Shown in pieces: positions 43,919 to 56,977 of a DNA stretch of 64,000 nucleotides. The notes under the pieces are model-generated. The model had not been told where the DNA came from, ran no database searches, and worked only from the letters and a program-made list of their open reading frames with translations. The stretch spans positions 124,001 through 188,000 of the forward strand of contig JAJHTX010000011.1 of the NCBI GenBank assembly GCA_032164295.1, read 5' to 3'. Every line of letters begins with the position of its first letter. Position 1 is the stretch's first letter. Origin of the DNA: Inonotus obliquus. Its lineage: Eukaryota > Basidiomycota > Agaricomycetes > Hymenochaetales > Hymenochaetaceae. The position numbers and the translations under genes were made by a program.

Positions 43919-46900
43919 ATGACAGAATACGCAACGACGCCCTCTGCGATAGAGGAGTGGAAGAACCAGCGTAATCGTACAGCCGAGTGGGTCCAACTTT
44001 GCGCTGCACCTGGCGTATCTCCCTCGTCCTCTGCAAGCGACTCAGACAATCGAAGTCTGTGGGACGGAGCGGGCTGGGATCCACCGAGTGATTGTGAGAG
44101 CTCAACAAGTGTACCGCCGACAATGATGCTGAAATATCCGGATTCGAGGGAGGTGTTGATTTCTCCGGCTTCTGCGGGCGGGGGAGGGGCAGGGGACTCG
44201 AAACGAAATGGGCATGGAAATGGAAGTGGACATAAGACGAACCATGCGTATATTGCGCATGGGGACGAAGAGCGGACGGAACGCGCGCGGTCGTTACGCT
44301 CCGTGGAACATGCACCCACGCATACGCATACGCAGGCAACAGTCAATACGAACCCTATCTCCTCATCTGTGCCTGTGCATGCGCATAATACTGCGAAGAG
44401 TGGTACTGGGCGCGCTACAACGAATGTTGCTTCTAATGCTGGAGTCGGGGTGGGTGCAAGTCCTGCTGCGATCCCGTCCCAGACGAGCTCGATGCGCTTT
44501 GCGCGTGCGGTTGCTGCTCCTCTCCCTGATTCGCATTCTTCGTCCTCGGGTAGGACTGGATCTGCGCTTCGGTCCATTCCTGTTTCCATTGGGGATGTGG
44601 ACGGCACCGTTCCGCGGTCTGTATCCAAAAAATCAGCCGTAGGAGAAGCGACTGCTGTAGCTGAGGCGTCCCATATGGCGACATCGACGCATTCGCATCC
44701 TTCGCATATAGCGTTGAGCTCGAACTCAAAATCGGGTTCGAATCGTGCTTCTTCACATGCGCCGACAAACAACGCACCGGCTCCATTAGCTCAGCCATCA
44801 CACGTCCCCACGCACCCGCCTCCGTACCATCCCTCCCGTGCTGAATCTCAACACAAGCCTTCGCGCGTAACATCAAATGCTCCTCTTCTTGCGCCGAGTC
44901 ATCACCCGTCTGCACAATCTCGATCTGGCGTACTCTCGCACACTCCCTCTCATCACCCTTCTCAAAATCCGGGACCCTCTGACCATCCACCTCACCAACC
45001 GTCGCACGTCCCGACGCACCAACCATCTCAAGCTCGTGTACATTCCCAACAGCCTTCGCAAGCTGTATCCCACCGCTCGCAGGCTCACCCCACACCAAGC
45101 CACCCACCCTCGGTATTAAGCAACCATACCATCACCCCAGGTAACGGAGGTATTGTCCCTCCCCATCCAAACTCAATAAGTGGTGCACCGGGCGTACCGA
45201 GCCCGCCATCCATTCACTCCATTACCTCCCGCTCCATCTCCGTATCAGATTCCCGCTCTTCGGGTCCACCGGAACACATATACGTCCATCCTCCGAGTAG
45301 CCCATCAGTAAATCCAGCGCATCCTGCTGCGAACGTGCCGCTACCGCCGTCTTCGATAGCGAGCGCGAGCTTGAGTTATTTTAGTGTCCCGCCGGGGCAG
45401 AGTCAAAATTATGAACAACAACAACAACAGGTTGGGAGGGAGCAGAGGGAGTTTGTGGAGGCTAGGGAGGAGGAGAGAAGGAGCAGTGCTGCACCGGGTC
45501 CTGGTAATCGTACTTCTCACAGTCAGTCGCAGCAACAGCAGAACGGGTATACGTACAACGGTCAACTCCCGACACCCATCTCACCCACACCCAACGCCTC
45601 TCTTCCCATGCGTGCGCCGAGTGCCAGTACGATGTCAGGGACGGGATTAGGAGGAGGGTATGTTCTCGTCGACGTTCCATCGCAAGACTACGAAAAAGAA
45701 CTGGAACGCGACGTATCTGAGCTAAAGGGCTCGGGTTCTAAAGGAAAGCCGGAGAGACAAAGACGTGAGAGAGGGAATTTGTTTGGTGTGTTCGGGAGAC
45801 ATGGTGGAGGACATACGCGGACAAGGTCAACACCGATAAGTGGTATGGATGTTCTTGGGGCAGGACCTAGAGAACATGAGAAGGAGATAGTCGCATCTCC
45901 ATCACAGTTGCAACCTACCTCTAATCCATACCTCACGCCGATTTCACCCTTATCACCAACAAGTCCAAATGCCGACCCACTTGCAGGTCCACATCCTCCA
46001 CCCATCGTATATGCACCCGCGAGACATCATAGAGCAACCCGGTATTCACCCCCGAGAATTATGTATTCTCCGAAAGGGAGTCGACATAGGCCTGAGCATG
46101 GAGAGAGGGAGGGGAAGAGGGAGGTGCCGTATGATAGGCTGCACCCTCCAGGCCAGGGGTTGTATTCAGTTTTGAGTCCCAGTCCTTATCCGCAGATGCA
46201 TCAGCAGGCTCAACAGTATCCGTATCCATATCAGCAGCAGTATGCGGGTGGGTCGCCTATTGTATACATACAAACCACAGCACCGTCGATGTCTCACGGT
46301 TATGTGCATGGGCACCCTTATGGTCCTGAACACACGGGAGGAGCAGCAGTAGGGTCGAAAGGGAGCCCAAGGAGTGTCCGCCGCTCTAGAACTCACCAGG
46401 AAGCATCAGACCTCGTCCGTGATTCGGGATGGGATGAAGGGAAGAGAGATACAATGAGATCTGGTTCCGGTTATCGACATCATTCAGCTAATGTGGGAGA
46501 TATCATTGCGCACGATTCGATTGCGCAGGCGCCTAGACAATCACTCTCGCATTCTCCTTCGTACCATACACCAGGACACAGTCAGCGCGGATCGCCATCC
46601 CGTTCACATGCTCCCCCTCCATCCTCACCCAATCGTTCCAATGCCAATGTCAATCCCGACGCGGCCAGTACACCGGCCTCACCTACCATGTCCCAAGTAG
46701 CCGCGGGTATAGGTAGAGACGGGAGTATCAGATCTGACGCGACGAGTACACGGACGAATCTCGCTGGTGTAGGTACCGTCTCTGCTCGCTCTCGTTCTCG
46801 TGGACGTTCCGTGGTGCAGAATGGTGATCTAGGACATATTTCTGAAGGTGAAGGAGAGGGTGATATCGGAGATGGTGCGGCTCCTGGAGGGGAAGACATC

Positions 46901-48070
46901 AGGGACATGAGTGCGATTGATGGAAGAGAACGACCGAGAAGTAGGAGTCGTGCTCGAGGGATGGTGTACTCTGCTTCGGCTCCACAACCTGAAACTCACG
47001 TTCATGGCATTGCACCTCCACATGCAGCGATGATGATTCCACCGATGGAGGCTGCGAGGGAGAGGGGTGTGAGGGATGCTCCGTACCCCACTCCGCCCGG
47101 GTCGGTTAGTGAACAGGTTCTCCTCCAACAGCGTCAACAGAATATGGTACATGGAGGGTATGGTGGGCATGCTGAAGGCGTTGTTCCGAGTCCAAGGTTA
47201 CACTACGATGACTCAGCGCATCTGGCTGGTTCTCAGATTCCACCTGGATCGATGAACGACGCTTCTCCAAGTCCTGGAGGGCTTGTATCCCGCTTTCACG
47301 ATGTCTATCACAATCATTCTCCTCGTGGTGCAATACCTCCTCACCTCTCACCTTCCGGAGCCCACGAAGATCATACTTCATCTTCAAGCCGAGAGCGCAG
47401 ACGCGGACGCGCTCGTGGAAGGCGCGGAGAGGAAGGGCGCGTAAGATCCTCGTCGCTCGACTCGGATGCTTCGTGTAGCTCTGTGAGCACGTATTATGTT
47501 ATTCCTAATGAAGGGCAGAAAGTCCGAATCATCGTAAGTATTCTTTCCTCAATGCCTCTCCGCGATGTATACTTCATACTAATTTGGAACCCATTTCTTT
47601 AGCGCACGGATGGTATAGCTACGACAACTACAGCCACTGTCTCGCGGAACAACTCGGGAGTCGGGACGGGCTCAGGGAGTGGATGGCTGAGAAAAGCGGT
47701 AGCGTTAAGACCAAAGTTCTTACACCGAGACCACGCTTCAACAATCACGCCTACTCGACCGACCGACCCGACTTCACATCGGACGACACACGAACACTCT
47801 CATCCTCCCGCTCGCCTAGAAGCTCCGCAATTAGATTCACGTACGCCGAGTGGAGGTGCAGATAGTGCAAAGTCTGGCAAGAGTGCTATGAGTGCTAAGA
47901 GTGGCTCGAAGGGGAAGAAAGGAGGACGGAAACTCGTGAGGAGGAACTCTACTGGGAGTGCTGCGTTGCTTAATGCTGTCGGTGCTGGTGTCGACGCTGG
48001 TGGTGTACGTCGACGTGTGGAGGACGATGATATGGAGGTTCCAGTTGATATTGTTATCCCTGGGAGGTGA
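43919..48070 (+). CDS. Large low-complexity Ser/Pro/His-rich protein
   Basis: Two exons, 43919-47533 and 47603-48070 (intron donor GTAAGT, acceptor TTTAG), giving 1360 residues. I start at ATG 43919 (MTEYATTPSAIEEWKNQR), which follows the pyrimidine-rich leader; upstream codons lack ATG. The first 90 residues look ordered (EEWKNQRNRTAEWVQL). Most of the rest is disordered, with a His/Pro/Ser-rich part (PSHVPTHPPPYHPS type repeats, about 280-420), Gln runs, many Arg-Ser motifs and a SRSRSRGRS patch. Near the end STYYVIPNEGQKVRII is a short ordered motif crossing the intron, followed by a basic tail with SAKSGKSAMSAKSGSKGKKGG. No catalytic domain is visible. It could be a scaffold or nuclear regulatory protein; function unknown. 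Long opposite-strand frames (43897-44772, 44433-45107) are compositional shadows. Confidence 0.8.
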
Positions 48071-50734
48071 AGGACTCTCTCTCTCTCTCTCTCTGTCTTG
48101 AAAAGAGGCGATATGGCGGGTTGAGGACGGGATAAAAAGTACTAGGTATCGATGATCGATGCTCTGCGAAATGACAAAACTCGTTGTTTCCTCTTTCTTC
48201 TACTATTTTTTTTGCTGGGCTGTGGGGGGGCTTGACGCTCGCTCCCACTTTGTGATTCGTTCTTACGCGATGCTATCTTATCTTATGCTTTCTGCTTTCT
48301 TGCTTTCTTTGTTTTGCTCTATTTTGCTCTACTTAACAGTTTAACAGTGATCATGCTATTCCCCGTACCTAATCCACCCACCCACACACACACACACTAT
48401 TCAACGCTGTACATATGCTCTGTCATTCCCATTCCCTAGACGCCTCACACACTATCACAATAATACAACATCGCATTATTTTCAGTCATGTATGTACACT
48501 GGCATTGGCATATGTTGTACCACCACCACAACTTCAACCTACCTCAACTTACCTCAACCTCAATTTACCTCAATTTACCTCAGCCTCCTCCAACTCCGAC
48601 TCCGACTCCGCGCATTTCAGTTATTGTACTCAAATTCAAACCCAAACTACTTACATTTGTTTTTTGTTTTTGTTTTTTGTTTTTGTTTTAGTTTTTGTTT
48701 TGTACTTCGCTTTCTCTATGTTTTTTTCGTTTCAATATCGATAAAGAGATAAAGGGATAAAGGCCCTGGGGCACTGGGATGTGAATCGTTCAACATCGTT
48801 CGCCGTTCCAAGTTCGACGACGTATGTTGGATTAATATTCAATAAATTCTCGTTTTATTCGCTTTGGGAGGGAAGATAATGGAACTGGCATTGGCGTGAT
48901 ATCGTCGTGGTCGTGGTGGCCTTCATGAATTTTATTATATGTTTGGGGTCCTCCCGCCCAAAGCCAAAAGGTTGGGCTGATGAGACGGTAGACGTTTTTC
49001 ATGCAGTTCAGCTATACCGATACGACGCTCAGTCATTGTTTCTTGTCTTGAAGAATTCAGGTTCCTGATTCTACAGTATACGGCATCTAAGACTTTCTTA
49101 TTTGTAGGTAGCCGGCGGCCGCTGTCATTAGCGCAAAAGCATTATAAAAGATTTGCCTTGAGAACGGACACATATGGGCGAACACGTTTGCGCTTGTTAG
49201 GATCTGATTATTCACACAGGGCATAGACAATACGTAGGTTTCTCCCGGGCCGAGTCGTGTCTGTCGCTGCACCTATTGGTAGTAGGTACATTCTTGAGGG
49301 CCTGTCAACCAGTCTTATCTCGTGCATTCACTTGTCTGGCATGCCGTAGTACCGAATCCGAGGACAATTCGTCCAAATGAAACCCGGCCATCATCGTACA
49401 TGCCATGATTATCACCGCCTTGCTAATACTTTCGCAGGGATGTTCAGAACTGCATGCTGCTCCACACTCCATCTTGTTTCATCCCTCGCTCTATAAGTCA
49501 TGGGAGCGTTACTGCGTCAGTAGGTGAATTCGTTAGCAAAAATGGCTCAGCTATCCGTTCACTGGTTGTACTGGCGGGACAGCCTTTCAATAGCTTCATG
49601 TGAACGGACCGCGATCCGCAACTAATGAGAGTACGCACTGAGTCAGAATCATGCTCATTGCTTATCTCTGTACGGTGGTTCCGCACAGGGTGCGCGAAGC
49701 TCAAATGTGAGAGCAGTAGGAGAGGCTCGAACGCCCCAGCAATGTTCAATACATATGTATCTAGGGACGCATTGTTCGGCACTACGAGTGATTGATTCGT
49801 GAGGTGGGGCTGAGAACTCACCTCGATTCGTTCCGCGGGGTGACTTCATGCCCGATCACCAACGACCAATTTCGATTTCTCTTGGCTAGGTCTGTGTACG
49901 GAAAAGGCGTCAAACGAGCTCATGACGCAGGTAGGGCGTCGTAAATGGCGTACGGAATTTTCTTACAAACTACGCGGTTTGGTCGCATCTGACGCCTGCC
50001 ATTCTATAATTTGTGAATCCATGGTCAATAAGGATGAAATTCTTTCCGCCTAACAGTCTAATGAGAGTATTAGATTGACAGATACACGCCCAAACCGCAT
50101 TGTCTGTCCATCAACTCACTCGTCCATCTGCATCACAGTTTCGTATGTATGTATACCGGTGTGTTACAAACGCTTTCCAACACAGTGGAAGCGCGATAAC
50201 GAGTGTTTATGATCCGCATAGGTGCATTGGTCTTGTCTAGTCAATATGAGTCACGAAAAAGAGCCATTTACGCTGTTCATCCCCGAATCATTAAGTAAGA
50301 AAGTATCCAGAAGCGGACAGATATGCGGCCTAGCATGTGTATTCTCTATCCCTGGTCAGAGAGAACGGAGCTGAGTCTTGCATAGTATTTCTTGCAGTGT
50401 CTCTGGACCTTAGAACAGAGGAAAGATCCTTTGTTAGTATAAAACTATCCTCGAGGGTTCCACGGCATGGATCCCGCCCAGGATTTCCTGTGCCTGCTGT
50501 ATTCGTGCGTGCGGGGGTAGCAGAAGCCGATGTGAGTGAAGGTAGAGAGGGGCTATTGGATCACAGCTACTACGACCGTAGTCAACTTCCGTTGTTTACG
50601 TAAGCTCAGGAGGAACTTCTCTAGTGCGCCAATCATCCAAACAGCAATGCGATGCGATAACAGTATGCCACAATCTCATATAATACAACAATGCTCTCGC
50701 TACCCTGTTGCTCAATGCCCCCTCTCTGCCCACC
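48071..50734. other. Intergenic, about 2.7 kb, with simple repeats
   Basis: Contains the 3' UTR of the preceding gene, a CT run (48074-48094), a CA run (about 48382-48397), an ACCTCAA/ACTCCG-rich stretch (48540-48608) and a T-rich TTTTTG array (48656-48706). The rest up to 50734 is unremarkable and probably includes the large upstream region of the transcription factor gene. Short frames such as 49498-49821 are not supported. Confidence 0.5.
48656..48706. repeat. T-rich TTTTTG simple repeat
   Basis: Imperfect tandem array of TTTTTG/TTTTG units on the plus strand, next to an ACCTCAA array at 48540-48580. Simple-sequence DNA without coding sense. Confidence 0.8.
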
Positions 50735-53700
50735 ATGGGCTCACTTGTAAGGCCTGGTAACCACCAACAGCAGCCTCAGCTCGATAGTCTAGCTCTTACC
50801 CAGTCAAAGACACGTCCTCCAAAGGGTAAACGCACGGTCTTGACAAAGTACGCTCGGCATGCCTGTGCTCAGTGTAGGAAAGCGTATGTCAACCATACTC
50901 TTGCTTTGAGATCGTATACTGAGATTCTCGTAGAAAGACGAGGTGCGAGGACGGAAAACCAGTTTGCGAGCGGTGTTTGAAGATGGGTCATGAGGTACGT
51001 TTCTCATGCCCTTCTTTCCCCGTCATTCTACTGATACACCCCCACACAGTGCGATTGGACTCTTGAAGACGCGCGCCGGCCGCTGACTCGTGCGCATGAA
51101 CAAGCGCTCAAGCACCAGAATGCTGTGCTCCGTGCTGAGGTCGAGCGTCTGACGCGCGAGATTGAAAGTCTGCGGCTGCAAGCTCCAGCGACCGCTGCTT
51201 GTGCTAGTACGGGATTGCCAAGCGAGACGCCGCCTGCTTCTCTTCCCCATACTGACTTGCCTCTCTCGATGCCTGCCCGGACCGCTGTCCTAATCTCAGC
51301 TCCCGGCCTGCGCACGCATTCCAATCCAGACGCTACTGGCGACCCGGGTCCACTTACTCCAGAAGTCTCCCAAGTATGGGACCTTCTACCCGCAGAGGAC
51401 ACGCCAAGTGAGTTAGCATACAATAGCGGCATTGACTATCCTAATACTGTGAGAGCTGGTGAAGAGGATGAGGATGATCCGTGCGGACCGGAAACTGAGC
51501 TCGACGGTGATGTGGAGAGTGATGCGAGCGACGGTGATAGTGAGGGTAGTAATGTTGATGATGATGTGGGCAGGGTACTCGTCACGCCGTCGAAGACGCT
51601 CTTCGTATGTATCAATATTATCTGACGTGCACTTCACAGATACTGATTTGCTTGTCAAATGAAATGTCGATTGTGTCTTTCCTACACTATGACAGAGCGA
51701 TCAAGATGACCTTCATCATTATGGTCTCACTTCTGTCTTTCGCCTTCGTCGACACGATTCACGCCGGAGTATCCGTGACATCCGAGCACGCTCTCGCCCT
51801 TTGAAGAAAGACCGCGGTCTTGAACGCGCAACAACTAGCGGATACGACTCCGCATCTTCCTCGCATTCTTCCCCTTCCGGGAACAAAGGACCAAGTCACA
51901 ACCACAAGGCATTTCGCTCGTTCCTTGCCCCGCCAGTCACAAGCGGGGGATTTGGGGATGTAGATGCTGCTCCTACAAAACAATCTTCTCCTCAGGTTCA
52001 ATACACTTCAGCTTCTCTTGTTGGTTCTTTTCCTACCAGTGATAGTAGCATTGAGAACCGGCTAAAGAGGGACAGGATAGGGAAGCAAAGGCGACTTTCA
52101 TCTGGTCAATCTCATTACCGACCGCAAATGTCCTCGAACCCAGAAATTGAATCTAGAATGTTGCCTACTCTTACACAACGGCATATCCTCCTTGTTGACG
52201 ATAGTAACTCAACGGAAGGAGTCGTGAGAGAGCCCGGTGAAGGAAGCTCATTGAACGAGTGGAAGGGATGTGACTGTCAGAGTGACTGCTGGAGTCGCTG
52301 GTTGCCGAAAGATGTGTCGCTTTCTCGAAAGGAACACGATTTGTGAGCTACTGATTTGTCAAAGTCATTGTAAAAAGGATAGTTCTGACTTTGAAATCAA
52401 CAGTATCCTTGATCGGATGTTTCTATTTTTCACGTCCTGGTGTATGCGCGTTGTCCCGGAATATTTCTTGCGGGACATGTATACTTTTTTACACTCTTCA
52501 CCTCCTCAGACTCTCCCTAACACTGTTCACGGTTCTCACATCAGCCAACCACCGATCCCACGTCTCGCCCACTACTCCCCTTTCCTGCATAACATGCTTC
52601 TCGCTGTCGGCTGTTCTTTCTCCTCAGACACTTCTATCCGGCAACTATCCACCCGGGCGCGCTTTGCAGATGAAGGGAAAAGCTTTCTTGAAAGTGAATG
52701 TTCAAGGCCGAATATCAGCACCGTCCAAGCACTCGGACTACTTGCGAGCTATTATAGCGGACAAGGACTCCAGACGCTCGGGTTCATTTACTTCGGTGAG
52801 TCTTCCATCTAATTTCGGCTTTCTCTCCTTTCCCACTCTCATCCTCTGCCCAACTAAATTATACGACGCGTTGTGGCCGCTCCGCATATATAGGAATGTC
52901 GACGCGTATTGCTCAAGCACTCGGGCTCTTCGCAGACTGCACACCGCTGTTACGTGCAGGTAGGCTTCGCCCACAACAAGTATTCGACAGGACGTGGTGC
53001 TTCCATATGGCAGCCGCCCAGGATGCTTGTTGGAGCCTGTACGTTGGCAGGGAATGCGGGATCCCTCTTTCCTCTGCCCGTGCAAACGCAGAAAAGAATA
53101 TGCGGGGACAGGCTCAGGATAATCAGACGAAAAAGGGAAAGGAATTTTCTATGGATGATCCATTCTGCCTTGGGATCATCACTACCGCGGGGGTAGGCAG
53201 CAGCTTGGATCGCTTAACATGGCGCGCGAGACTCAGACAAGGGGGACAATCGGGACCGAGTAGCGAGCAGGACGGTATCGATGAGTCTTTGAAGAACGCA
53301 TTTAGGTCAACACCAGAGTGCAAGACGTTTACGACTTTCCAGTGGACCTGTCAGCTAATGAAAATCGGGAGGGCCATTATGGATTTAATGTGTGTTTCTC
53401 AATAATTTTCATAAGTCATCTGGCTTGATATCCCTGGCATTGGTTTCGGTGGTGCAGGAATAGCCTTACCTCTTCTGACAGCCATACGGAGGTCAGACTC
53501 GTGGTCTCAGAAATCGAGTACGTATCTGTTGAACACATTCCGATATTCCCATGCTCTGCCCTCATGCTTGTTAATGATTTAGTATTCAACTTGATGCGTG
53601 GCGACAAGATCTTCCTGCAGAGCTGAAGCTTACACCAGCGGTCGAAACGACAGCCTTACCTCACAAACTTATGATGCATGCAGCATTCTGGTGGCAGCAA

Positions 53701-55269
53701 ATCCTTCTCCACAGGCCATTCTACCAACGACATCGGAGGAAGTCTCCGGATTCAATGTTTAGCGAGACGGTGAGCGTACTTCACGACTTCAGTGGCTAGT
53801 AAAGAGAAAACTTACAGCATCTTTTTGCTGGATAGCGCTGCAATGTCGCAGCGCGCGAAATTCTCGCCATCCTTCGCCTCTGGCGGAAGATTTATGGATC
53901 GGTTCGATACTGCCCTATCACGCTCATCCAAACGATCTTCGCAGCCGGTACTATCTACATTCTGCAAGCTATGCAAGCATCTTCGGGTCGCAGGATGGCA
54001 GCGCAAGCTCAGGCAACTGCATTGGACAACCTGGATGAGCTTGTAGGTTATTTGAGGGAAGTTGGGGAGAGCTGGGAGGCTGCTGCAAGGATTGCGGACA
54101 TCTTCGAGAGGTTGGCGGGTGAACAAAGGAAGGCGTTGCTCCATAATACGAGTACCAGAGGCGAGAGCCAAGGGAAGGGAGGGGGAAGACTGGTGAGGCA
54201 GGGATCAAAGAAGCGGAGGAAGCTCGAGGTGACGAGGGGGATAGAGGTCGCTTCGCAGATTGTTTTGGCAGACGATTCTCCGCTACTCACTGCACTGTCA
54301 GATGTTCAAGCAGACGATGCTCGCAATTTGGCATCTCCACCTGCCTCGCAACTTCTAAGTGATTCGAGCTTGACTTTTTCCGACCCTCAGCAAGCACCGT
54401 TGTCTTCCTTGGAACCTTCCTATTCAACGTCGGCTGTCAGCGGGTCACCTATTTTCAATTCACACCTTGCAGAGATGATCACTCCATCTTCCGGTTACAG
54501 TTGTGATTTTAACCAGAACCAGGACAGGAGCTTTATTGCGACTGACCCTACTGCTAGTCCGGAGATGTATCAGCAGCAACAACAGCAGCTCCCTGGAGCG
54601 ACAATCCCAACCTATCCATCCGGCTACCTCTCCGATGAATCATACCTCTCCGACATCGCGCCATCATCCGCGTCGTACATGAGCATGGAAGATTGGTGGG
54701 CTTTTTTCTTCGGAAATGAAGGCGCAGGTGCATCTGCATCAAGACATGATGGTGGCACCGTATTTATGCATCGTTCAGTAGCTCGTGAAAACAGCGATGA
54801 TATGAATTTCGCCCCTCTCCTCGACTCCACCAACGCGGACGGGAATATGGATACAGATGCCCTGGGTATTCTCACTACCACCGAACCGAGTACGAGCGCA
54901 GGCACAGACTTAAACATGGACACTATTATGCCTGGGCTGAGTCTATTTGATCTCACCGGATTTGGGTCCTTTGCCTCTGGTACGACTCCCACTGGTCTCG
55001 GCGGGGTTTATGGACGCGGTTTCGGCTTTAGCATCGGTACGGCGTCGGATGCATCAATGACAGCACCGGATATCAGACCAGATTCCACAGGGAGAACGGA
55101 CTCGTACTCGCTTTCGAGTGACGTCGAGCAGGAACAGGAACTGGGTTTGGATATAGAGCAGACCATGGTACTTCCCGAGTCATCTAGGCAACCAACGATC
55201 CGGGTGGCTGCGACGGACGTCAGAGACGAGGATCACGCGTTCTACGACATGCTCGCTTCACTCGAATAA
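50735..55269 (+). CDS. Zn2Cys6 transcription factor with fungal-specific domain, XlnR-like
   Basis: Nine exons: 50735-50883, 50934-50994, 51050-51604, 51696-52342, 52404-52795, 52894-53389, 53458-53517, 53583-53769, 53836-55269, giving about 1326 residues. The binuclear zinc cluster is at residues 44-71 (CAQC, six residues, C, six residues, CERC, six residues, C) and is split by introns 1 and 2. A Leu/Glu-rich coiled coil follows (HQNAVLRAEVERLTREIESL). The middle holds the fungal transcription-factor domain: SDQDDLHHYGLTSVFR, SRWLPKDVSLSRKEHD, HYSPFLHNMLLAVG, NISTVQALGLLASYYSGQG, IYFGMSTRIAQALGL, AAQDACWSLYVGRE, then RYCPITLIQTIFAAGT. The C-terminal 300 residues are acidic, Ser/Gln-rich and disordered, a likely activation region. 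It should bind CGG-type sites in the nucleus; targets in carbohydrate use are inferred from the XlnR-like layout. Confidence 0.9.
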
Positions 55270-55822
55270 TTTATCGAGCTGCCATTTCCCCAGTCCCATT
55301 TAATCTCATTTTTTGAGCATTGCCGCCGTCTGTCGAAATTCCTTTTCATATGCTTTTACTGTAATGATCTCTTCGCATTCTAATGTTCTCCGCATGCATA
55401 TCCGTACCTTAACGTTCTGTAATGGCATCATCATTGTTTTGTTCCAGCATGCCTATTACCGCCAAGCTCAAATTGCGCGTCTTATCAGACTGGCTGACTC
55501 AGAAAGCAATACAGGACACCTGTGCGCAAACAACCCCCTCTATCATCACTTCTAGGAGAACGCAAACTTGAAGCCCTCATAACGTGCAAATCAGATGAGA
55601 GGGACTTGTGCATGCAAATTTAATATGGCCACAAGAAGGAATTTGCCCAGGAGGGCGCCAAAGTATGCTGCCTGCATCCATTCGGAGTCGCAAAGGCATT
55701 GACGAACCACCATCCCTTCTTACCTGCCAAGCTGTCTCACTACTCCCGCTCGATATCATAAGCGATTAGATCGCTCAATAGTCGAGGGCAAGGAGATTCT
55801 ACTAGCACCCAGCAAATAATCA
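55270..55822. other. Intergenic, no gene seen
   Basis: Downstream region of the transcription factor gene and upstream region of the next plus-strand frame. Only short unsupported frames. Confidence 0.45.
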
Positions 55823-56977
55823 ATGACACACAAGTACACTCATATGCACCTCAAAAAAATGCGTCTTCCGTTCTCCTTTACGTCCAACTCCCGCGTCAAA
55901 AACGAGGCCGAATACAACGCCAAACTCTTCAATGCCGCTTTAGAAGAATTCACCAAAGTCGACAAACTCGTATTTCCTCGTATCCAGAAACTACATAAAT
56001 CCTCTTCGCTCGCAGAATCAAATCGGCAACGACTTCAAGATGGGAGGGGTATTCTCATCATAGCGTTGAAGGCGTTACATGAAGAGGAAGACGCTTGCAG
56101 TAGAATTCATGATGTTCAGATGGAATTAGAAGATGCTCAGAGAATGAATGCATGGTACCTTAATAACAACACGAGCACTATGATCGAGATATTTGATAAA
56201 CGAGTCAAGGATGAAGAGAGCTCTCAGAAAAGGAAACAGGATAAAGTGAGAAGATCCATCAGGGCTTTTAAGAAACTTTGTATCAATTGGGATAAAGACA
56301 AGGAGGTATTGGATAGAGATAAGGAACCATCAAGTAGAATCAATAGTGGTCCCAATCACTTACACAAAAAGAATGAAGAATCACGCTCTACCACAGAGCT
56401 CAAGACTTTCTTCGTTTGCGCGTTTCGCATCCTCCAGACAAAGTCGATATATAGCTTGATGTTGCTGCTATGCATCTGGCAGCAAGCGTACGACTCGTCC
56501 GTGGCCGCCGCTTCTGTGTATGATGTGAAGAGAGTATCGGACCTAAAATCCAAGAGGGACACTCTAGTGCTCGACATCCAGTCCGAGGGACAGAAAACTC
56601 CCGATCATTTTACAGCAGCGAACCGGTACGTGGTACGAGATGCCCGCATCGTACAAACGAAGACAGGAGATATGCTCCGATTACAAGAAGCTCTCGGAGC
56701 CCTCAAGCTAAACAAAGAGCAGAAAAAGCATCTTCGACAAGCGAAAAGGCAGTTGAATAAAGCGTTAAAGGATATGACCAAGTTGAGACGCAGAGTCGAA
56801 CCTCTCCTACCAGAACGAAGTCAGTCACTACTTTCGGGGATGGATGAAGACTTTGATGAGTTACCACGACCACGAAAACTTATTAAGAAGATATTCACTA
56901 GGAAGAGACCTGAAGCTGAGTCGTCTGATTCGTCGGGGATGAGCGATATAGCTCGAAACCCATATACAAATTTCTAG
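55823..56977 (+). CDS. Hypothetical coiled-coil protein
   Basis: 384 residues from ATG 55823. Rich in Lys, Glu, Arg and Leu with long predicted helices: VKNEAEYNAKLFNAALEEF, DACSRIHDVQMELEDAQRM, KEQKKHLRQAKRQLNKAL. A hydrophobic stretch SIYSLMLLLCIWQ near residue 210 interrupts the pattern. This part can also be read as a 69-nt intron (56414-56482, donor GTTTGC, acceptor GGCAG) that keeps frame, so the membrane segment may not exist. Tail is basic, then Ser/Asp-rich. I know no family. It resembles in composition the other small orphan genes downstream. Confidence 0.55.
   Translation: MTHKYTHMHLKKMRLPFSFTSNSRVKNEAEYNAKLFNAALEEFTKVDKLVFPRIQKLHKSSSLAESNRQRLQDGRGILIIALKALHEEEDACSRIHDVQMELEDAQRMNAWYLNNNTSTMIEIFDKRVKDEESSQKRKQDKVRRSIRAFKKLCINWDKDKEVLDRDKEPSSRINSGPNHLHKKNEESRSTTELKTFFVCAFRILQTKSIYSLMLLLCIWQQAYDSSVAAASVYDVKRVSDLKSKRDTLVLDIQSEGQKTPDHFTAANRYVVRDARIVQTKTGDMLRLQEALGALKLNKEQKKHLRQAKRQLNKALKDMTKLRRRVEPLLPERSQSLLSGMDEDFDELPRPRKLIKKIFTRKRPEAESSDSSGMSDIARNPYTNF

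Noticed and set aside
43897..44772. 291-codon open frame on the minus strand (and another at 44433-45107)
   Set aside because: Fully antisense to the first exon of the 1360-aa gene; composition mirrors its Ser/Pro/His codons and there is no own promoter or domain.
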